Source: Promethearchaeota archaeon
GTDB lineage: Archaea > Asgardarchaeota > Lokiarchaeia > Sigynarchaeales > SOKP01
Assembly (NCBI GenBank): GCA_013375495.1
Contig: JABXKC010000023.1
Location: forward strand, 1-62,075
Direction of reading: 5' to 3'
Length of the DNA: 62,075 nucleotides
This document shows positions 55,256-62,075 of the stretch, piece by piece. The translations under genes were made by a program, and so were the position numbers. Position 1 is the first letter of the stretch. Each line of letters begins with the position of its first letter. The notes under the pieces were generated by a model. It saw only the letters and a list, made by a program, of their open reading frames with translations. It was not told the DNA's origin and ran no database searches.

Positions 55256-56317
55256 TTAGGCGATAGTTATATCTTTTGTTAAATAGACATCTTGAACTGC
55301 GTTGAGGATTTTTATTCCCTCCGGAGTTGGCTTTTTAAACGCTTTTCTCCCAAGTATGAGCCCCGTACCACCAGATCGTTTATTAATAACCGCAGCTTTT
55401 ACGGCATCAGCGAGATCATTTCCTCCCGTTTCTCCACCAGAGTTAATTAATCCTACGCGCCCCATGTAGCAATTTGCAACTTGATAACGATTCCATTCAA
55501 TAGGATGGTCAGTAGCCAATTTTTCGTAAACGAGTTTATCTGTTTTGCCATAGTTCAAGTCTAAAAAGCCTCGACTTAAAGTAGAAAGCTTCTGTTTTAT
55601 TATATCCGCCTCTACCGTAGCTCCAAGATAATTAGCTTGGCTTTCTAAATCGTTCGCCGTGTGATAATCTTTCCCATCTTTAATGAACTCTTCTTTATTT
55701 CTAAGATAAGTCCACAAAACACATACAAGTCCAAGCTCGTGGGCGTATTTGAAAGCTTCAGATGTTTCTTGTATTTGTCTTCGCGAATAATCTGACCCAA
55801 AATAAATTGTTGAACCGATAGCCGCAGCTCCCATATCCCATGCTTGATCTACGCTTGCGAACATAGTCTGATCAGATAAATTGGGCTTTGTGAGTAGTTC
55901 GTTATGGTTTAATTTCACTATAAATGGAATTTTGCGCGCGTATTTCCGGCTAACAGACCCTAAAACACCAAGAGTAGATGCTACGCCGTTGCATCCTCCT
56001 TCTATTGCGAGTTTAATTATGTTTTCTGGATCAAAGTAGCGTGGATTTACAGCAAAACTGGCTGATGCGGTATGTTCAATTCCCTGATCTACGGGTAGAA
56101 TAGAAACGTAACCAGTACCCGCTAATCTCCCCCGCTGATTAAACATCCGTTCCATATTGTTCAACACCAAATTATTTCGGTCAGAATGCTCCCACACTCT
56201 ATCTATAAAGTCTGGACCAGGAGCGTGAATCATTTCTTTTGGGATTCCTGTGCATGTATGATTTAACAGCTTATCCGCATCTTCGCCAAGTAATTTTTTA
56301 ATTTCTTCAAAATTCAT
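55256..56317 (-). CDS. fbaB: Fructose-bisphosphate aldolase class I, FbaB/DhnA type
   Basis: About 353 residues; start ATG 56317 preceded by GGTGA at seven bases. It is closely similar to E. coli FbaB along its whole length: [61 protein letters not shown]. The Schiff-base lysine lies in ADIIKQKL (about residue 240). It interconverts fructose 1,6-bisphosphate with two triose phosphates in gluconeogenesis and glycolysis. Many archaea instead use the bifunctional aldolase/phosphatase or the short archaeal aldolase, so this longer bacterial-like form may have been acquired (inference). Confidence 0.93.
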   Translation of the reverse strand: MNFEEIKKLLGEDADKLLNHTCTGIPKEMIHAPGPDFIDRVWEHSDRNNLVLNNMERMFNQRGRLAGTGYVSILPVDQGIEHTASASFAVNPRYFDPENIIKLAIEGGCNGVASTLGVLGSVSRKYARKIPFIVKLNHNELLTKPNLSDQTMFASVDQAWDMGAAAIGSTIYFGSDYSRRQIQETSEAFKYAHELGLVCVLWTYLRNKEEFIKDGKDYHTANDLESQANYLGATVEADIIKQKLSTLSRGFLDLNYGKTDKLVYEKLATDHPIEWNRYQVANCYMGRVGLINSGGETGGNDLADAVKAAVINKRSGGTGLILGRKAFKKPTPEGIKILNAVQDVYLTKDITIA

Positions 56318-56604
56318 TTTCAATTCACCAGATTTTTTAAATTGAGACTAAAAAAGAAATAGGAGTCTTACTATAAAATGTTTTTCTTTTAAAACATCAA
56401 CAAAGGATTTCAATAGATATGTATAGTATTAATAAATAAGAGAGTGTAAATTTACAGATAATTAAAAGATATTTTAAGGAATTTACAAATGAAGGGAAAT
56501 TAAAATTAATCTTCTTCTTAAAAAAGCCCATTAATCTTTTTGCTGATTAGCAGATTTAACCATGATATAAAAAAGCTTTAATTTTTTCTACCGTTGAACA
56601 TCAT

Positions 56605-56937
56605 ATGCCAGATGAATTTGATTATAAAAACTACAATTCAATAGAAGATTATAGCCAAACTTTGGAGGGAACTAAATACTTGCACGATCTTTATCTAAAA
56701 GCGGTAAATCATCCTGTTAGAAGGCAGATTTTAGAGATAGTGAATAAGAGCAAGAAAATTTCCAAGAAAGTGCTACTTAAAGAATTGATTGAAAAAAACC
56801 TAATTAAAGAAGAAAACCAATTAATTTATAATGTTGATTATTTAATCAAAGCTTTTTGTATAAATTCTATCGAAGAGGGCGATGAAATCTTCTATGAAAT
56901 TACTCAAAGTGGAAAAGTTATAGAATATCTAGATTAG
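56605..56937 (+). CDS. Winged-helix DNA-binding protein
   Basis: A 110-residue single-domain protein. KAVNHPVRRQILEIVNKS starts an ArsR-like helix-turn-helix, and FYEITQSGKVIEYL is the wing and last helix. There is no metal-binding cysteine set, so it is not a classical ArsR sensor. The first 30 residues are acidic. Probably a regulator; target unknown. It stands between fbaB, which it diverges from, and a convergent zinc protein gene. Confidence 0.75.
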   Translation: MPDEFDYKNYNSIEDYSQTLEGTKYLHDLYLKAVNHPVRRQILEIVNKSKKISKKVLLKELIEKNLIKEENQLIYNVDYLIKAFCINSIEEGDEIFYEITQSGKVIEYLD

Positions 56938-57027
56938 TCAAGTAAAAATTATACAATAATGGTCTAGGATATCTGTATTCTATAATTTTCTCGATTTGAG
57001 AAAATATACTTATCTAAGTTTTTTGAA

Positions 57028-57498
57028 TTATTTTTTATCAAAAAAATATTTAAAACAATTACAGCAAAGAACTCCAAAATTTATTCTAAAATCTTGTGCT
57101 TTTTTATCTTCTAAGCTCATTAAACGAATTAATACATTCCTATATTCCTCATTTTCCTCAAGTATGTATAGCTTTTTTAAGTGCAAATTATGATTGGGCA
57201 TTTTACATTTTGGACATATAGAATAAAAATGCATAAAATCGTGGAAAATCACTTTTTCTGCTTCTGATAAAGCTTCTAACTTCAAATCAGGATTGCTTAG
57301 CATTATTTCCTTTAAGCGACTTAGTTCATTTACCATTTCATCTCTAAGAAAATTTGAGTTTTTTCTAATTTTAGTAGTATGTTTAATTTCTTGACTCAAA
57401 TCTGGTTCAGATTCAATTTCGAAGTCAAAATATTCTAACACTTCATTAGAAAAGAACCAACTTTTATTCTTTTTAGATGTAGTTTTATGTGTGTCCAT
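57028..57498 (-). CDS. Small zinc-ribbon protein, 156 residues
   Basis: Mostly helical and charged. Two C-x2-C knuckles (CPKCKMPNHN at about 103 and CCNCFKYF near the end, 50 residues apart) can form one split zinc ribbon. N-terminal half is lysine and glutamate rich. No family recognised. It precedes a winged-helix gene on the other strand. Confidence 0.6.
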   Translation of the reverse strand: MDTHKTTSKKNKSWFFSNEVLEYFDFEIESEPDLSQEIKHTTKIRKNSNFLRDEMVNELSRLKEIMLSNPDLKLEALSEAEKVIFHDFMHFYSICPKCKMPNHNLHLKKLYILEENEEYRNVLIRLMSLEDKKAQDFRINFGVLCCNCFKYFFDKK

Positions 57499-57568
57499 TT
57501 TTTTGCTAGCACATTTAATTTACTTCTTATCAACATATTTTAAGATAAGGATACTCTTAAAATTTATA

Positions 57569-58852
57569 TTATAAAAAATTGATACTTTTTTCTTTGCTAG
57601 AAAACAAATCTTTTTCATTAGTATCCGATAACCTTCGAACGTCCATAACTTTCGAAGCTGCAAAGTATTCGAAATCAAAATTAACAATATCACCTGCGTT
57701 TTTATCAGGGATAGGCATGAGTCTAGCAGTGAGTGGTTTATTTAACCTTAAAGCGATAGTACACAGATCTAGCAAGATATAAAACAGTTCTCGTTCAGTA
57801 ATATTGCCTGGCAACGGAACGCAATCTAATCCTGTTCCACAAATAGTTGCATACAACAATAATGTATCTAAATTAAAGTTATTATCTGATAAGCTATTGG
57901 CGATTTTATAATCTTCAAGGACAGAGGGCATAAAACCTGAAAATCCTATAACTTTTTTTCTTTTAGGTATAGCGTTTTTAATCATTGCTACACCGATGAG
58001 CGACCCAGGAGCTCCAAAATATTCAAAGTTTAGTTTTTCGAACGCAGTCCCTATACTTTTTTCTGTGGTAGGATACGGTGCAGGAGAAAAATCAATTCCG
58101 TTAAATTCAATACCGTTCTTGGCTGCTACTTCTTCACAAATATTCAACAGAAAGTCATAAATCTCGTTAAATCTCACTCCTAAGCGTTCATGTGCTTCTT
58201 CGAAACTTCTGGCGCCTTCAAATATTTTCACGACTTCGTCAGCCATTTCCAGAGCAAGACCGAATGAAGATCCTTCTGACATGTGATAAGCTGCGGGAAA
58301 AAAGGGAGTATCAGGAGAAACGTTAGAACTTACGCAAAAATTTAAATTTTTAAAGGGGTCTGGTGTAGCTAACTTTTTAATTATTTTCGCACTAGAACGA
58401 AGCGCCGAAAGATTAATTCCGTTTTCTTTTGACGCTACGTGGACAGATGTGAAAAACTTTTCTCTTCGCTTTATGAATGCAGGAATTTCGTTTAATAATA
58501 ATTTCTCATATATTCCATATTTTTGAATTTGTTCGTCTGCAATAACCGCACAAGAAGCAAAATAATCAAATTCATACTTCATTAAAACTCTTTCTAAAAT
58601 TCCTAATTGTTCGTGTATTCTTGTTAAAGTCTCGTTCAAATTTTTGGAGTAAAATTGCTGTTCATAAGATAAAATCGGTTGTGAACACAACCTTTTGGTT
58701 TGAACTTCGATACCTATATTATTAAGTTGTTGAACGAGGTCATTATTGAAAGAATAAAACCTTTGAAGTTTCTGCTCCATGTAATTCTCGAGTTCTTTGT
58801 CTTCTGCTAAATATGGTATTTTCTGTCCAACGGTAATAGCGCGAACTTTCAT
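57569..58852 (-). CDS. DUF711 (UPF0210) family protein
   Basis: A 427-residue protein of the DUF711 type, recognised from the MKVRAITVG start, central CVSSNVSPDTPFFPAAYH, FGLALEMADEV, DFSPAPYPTTEKSIG and C-terminal TRLMPIPDKNAGD-like region. Related to the pyruvate formate-lyase-like fold by published structure, but it has no glycyl radical motif and no known reaction. It is on the same strand and 71 bases downstream of hdrA, so may belong to its transcript. Confidence 0.8.
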   Translation of the reverse strand: MKVRAITVGQKIPYLAEDKELENYMEQKLQRFYSFNNDLVQQLNNIGIEVQTKRLCSQPILSYEQQFYSKNLNETLTRIHEQLGILERVLMKYEFDYFASCAVIADEQIQKYGIYEKLLLNEIPAFIKRREKFFTSVHVASKENGINLSALRSSAKIIKKLATPDPFKNLNFCVSSNVSPDTPFFPAAYHMSEGSSFGLALEMADEVVKIFEGARSFEEAHERLGVRFNEIYDFLLNICEEVAAKNGIEFNGIDFSPAPYPTTEKSIGTAFEKLNFEYFGAPGSLIGVAMIKNAIPKRKKVIGFSGFMPSVLEDYKIANSLSDNNFNLDTLLLYATICGTGLDCVPLPGNITERELFYILLDLCTIALRLNKPLTARLMPIPDKNAGDIVNFDFEYFAASKVMDVRRLSDTNEKDLFSSKEKSINFL

Positions 58853-58923
58853 TATTTCTCTATAGAAAATATCGATTTTTGTAGTTAATATAAGGAAAGT
58901 AGCTTTAAAATCCTTATATTTAT

Positions 58924-61323
58924 TTATAATTCGTTTAATTTTGCTTTTTTTTTCTTCGTTCCTCCCTTGGTTCCTGATGGTTTCGTGAATTCTCCGGGTT
59001 TAATTGGTCCTAATTTTTCGAGTTCAGATTTAAAATCTGATATTACTCGTGCAAACTTTTCCCCCTCGCCAGCGGATATGCTTTCAATTTTAACGCGATT
59101 TACTTTTATTCCCGCCTCACCAAGCATTTCTTTTATACTTTCAAACCTATTGGTCGCTTTCATAAAACCAGTATCGTAGTGACAATCTTGGGGGTGACAC
59201 CCTGCAATTAGTACTCCGTCAGCGCCATTAAAAAGGGCTTCAAATACCAAAGAAGGATTTAACATAGCGGTGCACATTACGTGAATAGTTCTAACATTGC
59301 TCGGGTAGTTTAATTTGCTAGTACCAGCAAGATCGGCACCCATATAAGAGCACCAATTACATAAGAACGCTACTATTAAGGGATACTCGCTTTTCTGTTT
59401 TAAAATTGAGGTAATTTGAGCAGTTATTTGCTTCTTAGTAAAACCAGGAATTGAGAGAGCATCTGAGTGACACATGGCCGCGCATGCGCCACAACCAGTA
59501 CAATTTGCTTGAATGATGTTCAATTTATCGTTTTTTATTTCTAAGGCGTTATAGATACAAATATTTTCGCATAATCGGCATAAGTCACACTCTTCGGGGT
59601 TAAAATATACGATATGAGGGTCTAATTCAACACTTTCTTTTGACATTAAAGCAATGGCTTTAGCAGCAGCACTTTCTGCGTGGGCTATACTATTAGGAAT
59701 ATCTTTAGGTCCTTGGATAACACCTGCTAAAAATACGCCACTCACGGAAGTTTCAGAAGGTTTAATTTTTAGATGTTTTTCAAGTAAAAAGCCATAAGGA
59801 TCTTGAGATATGTTTAATAATTGACTAAGTTCTTCAGTACCTTCGGTTGGTTCAATTCCAACGGCCAAAACTACGATGTCTGCTTTACTTTCAAAAATTC
59901 TGTCGTCTATAACGTCTTCGCCTCTAATCAACAATTCTCCAGTGTCAGATAAGTCATCCTTTAAAATCGCGGATATACTACTTTTGATAAATCTTATCCC
60001 AAAAGTGTCTTGAGCTCTGTTATAAAATTCTTCGCAATTTTTCCCCATGGCACGTATATCGTTATAATAGATGTTGATATTTATGTCAGGATATTCTTTT
60101 TTTAATAAAACTGCTTGTTTGATTGACACATTACAACACACTTGACTGCAATAATCGTGGTGAATTGCTTTATTCCTTGATCCAACGCACAACACAAATG
60201 ATACTCTTTTAGGTATCTTTCCATTAGAAGGTCTTACCACTTTACCGTGTGTAGGTCCATCGTTGTTTAGCAACCTCTCCATTTGCATGGTTGTAATTAC
60301 ATCTACATATCGTTGATAATTGAATTCACCCAATAGACTAGGATCAAACGTTTTAAATCCCGTTGCAGCTATGATCGAACCCACATTGAATTCATGCGTT
60401 TCTGTTTCTTGCTCAAAATCGATAGCTTCTCGGTCACACGCTTGAGCGCAAGCTTTGCATCCAATGCAGTATTCTTCTAAAATATTGGGGTAAAGAGGTA
60501 TAGCCTGGGGATAAACTACATCAATAGCTTTACGCGGAAAAAAAGTATCCTCGACATCAATAGGACAAACATCTCGGCATAGATTAAAACAACCTACACA
60601 GGTTTCTTCGTTTACAAAACGAGGTTTTTTATTAACTTTAATAGTAAAGTTTCCAACGTACCCTTCTACGCTTTCTATTTCGCTATACGTGAGTAGCTCA
60701 ATATTTGGATGGTCTTTAATTTCTAGCATTAAAGGTCCGAGTATGCAGATAGAACAGTCTAATGTAGGAAAAGTCTTATCGAAAAGAGCCATATGTCCAC
60801 CAATTGTTAAATCTCTTTCGACTAGATAAACCTTGAAACCCGCATCGGCAATAACTAACGAAGCTTTAATCCCAGCAATTCCACCGCCTATAATCAAAGT
60901 CGCGGGATTAACCTTAGCGTGTTGGACATCTAAAGGTTCGAGGAGCTTAACCTGTTCAATTGCCATATTAATTTGATCGATTGCCTTTATAGTCGCTTTT
61001 TCAGGTTCGTTGTCGTGTACCCACGAATTTTGCTCTCTTATATTGGCAAACGAAATTAGAAATCGATTAATTTCCGCTTTTTCTATGGTTTTTCTAAACA
61101 AAAGGCCGTGCAACTTGAAGGAGCAAGCAGCGATAACGACGCGATCGATCTTATTCTCTTTAATCTCGTCAGTAATTTTGTTTAATCCTAATTCGGCGCA
61201 TAAATATTGATCTCCAATAACATGAATATCCGGAAAATCGTTGTAATATTCGATTAATTTATTGTTATCAATTACCCCGCTAATATTTTTCCCACAATCA
61301 CAAATAAACAAGCCGATTTTCAA
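58924..61323 (-). CDS. hdrA: HdrA-like flavin/iron-sulfur subunit fused to MvhD domain
   Basis: About 799 residues; TTG at 61323 preferred because GAGGT lies just upstream and MKIGLFICDCG is the standard N-terminus. Parts in order: N-terminal CDCG region, FAD motif GGGIAGIKAS (about 150), CSICILGP, a 4Fe-4S set CVGCFNLCRDVCP, CIGCKACAQACD (about 300), a second flavin segment VLAVGIEP, two more clusters CDLCRLCENIC and CTGCGACAAMC (about 600-640), and an MvhD domain (AFLCNWCSYMGADLAG, GCHPQDCHY). Such fusions bifurcate electrons between ferredoxin and thiol or disulfide partners. HdrB and HdrC and the hydrogenase are not in the window. Confidence 0.92.
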   Translation of the reverse strand: MKIGLFICDCGKNISGVIDNNKLIEYYNDFPDIHVIGDQYLCAELGLNKITDEIKENKIDRVVIAACSFKLHGLLFRKTIEKAEINRFLISFANIREQNSWVHDNEPEKATIKAIDQINMAIEQVKLLEPLDVQHAKVNPATLIIGGGIAGIKASLVIADAGFKVYLVERDLTIGGHMALFDKTFPTLDCSICILGPLMLEIKDHPNIELLTYSEIESVEGYVGNFTIKVNKKPRFVNEETCVGCFNLCRDVCPIDVEDTFFPRKAIDVVYPQAIPLYPNILEEYCIGCKACAQACDREAIDFEQETETHEFNVGSIIAATGFKTFDPSLLGEFNYQRYVDVITTMQMERLLNNDGPTHGKVVRPSNGKIPKRVSFVLCVGSRNKAIHHDYCSQVCCNVSIKQAVLLKKEYPDININIYYNDIRAMGKNCEEFYNRAQDTFGIRFIKSSISAILKDDLSDTGELLIRGEDVIDDRIFESKADIVVLAVGIEPTEGTEELSQLLNISQDPYGFLLEKHLKIKPSETSVSGVFLAGVIQGPKDIPNSIAHAESAAAKAIALMSKESVELDPHIVYFNPEECDLCRLCENICIYNALEIKNDKLNIIQANCTGCGACAAMCHSDALSIPGFTKKQITAQITSILKQKSEYPLIVAFLCNWCSYMGADLAGTSKLNYPSNVRTIHVMCTAMLNPSLVFEALFNGADGVLIAGCHPQDCHYDTGFMKATNRFESIKEMLGEAGIKVNRVKIESISAGEGEKFARVISDFKSELEKLGPIKPGEFTKPSGTKGGTKKKKAKLNEL

Positions 61324-61341
61324 TTTGAAACCTCTAAGCAA

Positions 61342-61639
61342 TATTAACTTTTCGCAGATCTATGAATAATATAAAATCTTGTTAATATTAATTGTTCCCA
61401 ATATTCAATTAAAATTAATCTTAACTATTGCTAAGAATAATGAAACTCTAAAAACTACTAATCTAACATGTCTTTCAATAAAAATTCATTTGAATTTCCT
61501 TTTACTTTCTTCCAAAATCTTCTTTAGAAGCAATTTTATGCTTTTAATGTGAGCAAAGGAAGAAATGTTGTTGAACTCACAGATAGAGAGGATTCCTAAT
61601 TTGCTAAAATTGATTAATTAAAGACTATTTAACTCATTA
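61342..61639. other. Divergent intergenic region hdrA / amylase-like gene
   Basis: About 300 bases, AT-rich, with no credible gene. It contains the promoters of both flanking genes. No clear repeat or hairpin was found. Confidence 0.4.
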
Positions 61640-62075
61640 ATGGAACATCTTAACTATATCCCTAAATGGGCAAAGACGGCGATAATATATCACATATATC
61701 CTTTAGGCTTTTTTGGAGCTCCTAAATATGGTAAAGATGAGAGTGGTAGGGTTGATCGCTTATTAGAAATTAGAAATTTTTATGATCATTTCAAAAAATT
61801 AGGAGTCAATGTAATTCAATTTGGACCCTTATTTGAATCTGTATCTCATGGTTATGATACAGTAGATTATATGAAAATAGACCATCGTTTAGGAACTAAT
61901 GATTTATTCAAGCAAATTACTACTGAACTTCACAATATGAATATTAGAGTTATAATTGATGGAGTTTTTAATCATGTTAGTAGGGAATTTGATTCTTTTA
62001 AAGATATCCAAGCCCATAAGGAAAAATCTTGGCGCAAGCATTGGCATTTTATCGATTTTTCAAGAGACAATCCTT
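61640..62075 (+). CDS. Alpha-amylase family (GH13) protein, N-terminal part
   Basis: 145 residues before the window ends. The barrel start AKTAIIYHIYPLGFFGAP, the helix GVNVIQFGPLFES, GYDTVDYMKIDHRLGTN and region I of GH13 (VIIDGVFNHVS, with the conserved Asp and His) are present. The catalytic Asp and Glu lie beyond the edge. Activity on alpha-glucans is likely; the exact type is not readable. No signal peptide, so probably intracellular. Confidence 0.85.
   Translation, partial: MEHLNYIPKWAKTAIIYHIYPLGFFGAPKYGKDESGRVDRLLEIRNFYDHFKKLGVNVIQFGPLFESVSHGYDTVDYMKIDHRLGTNDLFKQITTELHNMNIRVIIDGVFNHVSREFDSFKDIQAHKEKSWRKHWHFIDFSRDNP

Noticed and set aside
57569..58852. A second glycyl radical enzyme
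   Set aside because: DUF711 shares only the fold; no RxxGY radical loop occurs near the C-terminus.

Overview
This 62 kb window is AT-rich, archaeal DNA that most resembles an Asgard archaeon of the Lokiarchaeia type (inference; no rRNA or other phylogenetic marker was read). The archaeal evidence is an Orc1/Cdc6 initiator beside a XerA-type recombinase, T-tract terminators, GGTGA/GAGGT ribosome sites with frequent TTG and GTG starts, a C-terminally anchored solute-binding protein and an HdrA-MvhD fusion. The Asgard flavour comes from eukaryote-like domains in prokaryotic-style genes: a gelsolin-like domain, two von Willebrand A-like plus RING/PHD-like zinc proteins, LURP-one folds, HEAT repeats and many zinc ribbons. 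No tRNA, rRNA, CRISPR array or insertion sequence was seen.

Layout. 0-5.3 kb: acyl-CoA metabolism (two enoyl-CoA hydratases, one cut by the window edge; 3-hydroxyacyl-CoA dehydrogenase; thiolase) with a TetR regulator and palindromic sites in front of it. 5.4-16.4 kb: a peptide-type ABC importer (small membrane protein, two permeases, two ATPases both fused to membrane domains), an M24-fold protein without metal ligands and the solute-binding protein; the last two share a duplicated promoter and operator. 16.5-24.5 kb: unknown genes, a second thiolase beside a relic of a second dehydrogenase gene, a nitronate monooxygenase-like protein, a glycyl radical enzyme without a visible activase, and a thioredoxin reductase. 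24.5-31 kb: xerA, cdc6 and a possible replication origin, a truncated steroid-reductase-like gene, a DUF362 ferredoxin protein and a class V aminotransferase.

31-44 kb: a GIFT-like protein, purA, a phosphate module (PhoU-like and PiT permease) running into a methyltransferase and a TraB-like protein, an alpha/beta hydrolase, a methyltransferase gene broken by a frameshift and followed by an in-frame stop, tyrosine phenol-lyase, and a hypB operon. 44-55 kb: an EamA transporter, the tandem VWA/zinc-finger pair divergent from a TrmB-like coiled-coil protein, a CDP-alcohol phosphatidyltransferase, then LURP-one, PH-like, gelsolin-like and HEAT proteins, three of which carry the same kind of zinc ribbon. 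55-62 kb: FbaB aldolase, small DNA-binding or zinc proteins, a DUF711 protein, HdrA-MvhD and the start of an alpha-amylase family gene.

Taken together the metabolic genes suggest an anaerobe living on peptides, amino acids and acyl-CoAs, with ferredoxin and thiol based electron flow. The part most likely to hold an undescribed system is 45.2-55.1 kb, where eukaryote-like modules sit together. Other notable points are the internally duplicated membrane-ATPase fusion, the shared operator pair and the duplicated, partly decayed thiolase locus.
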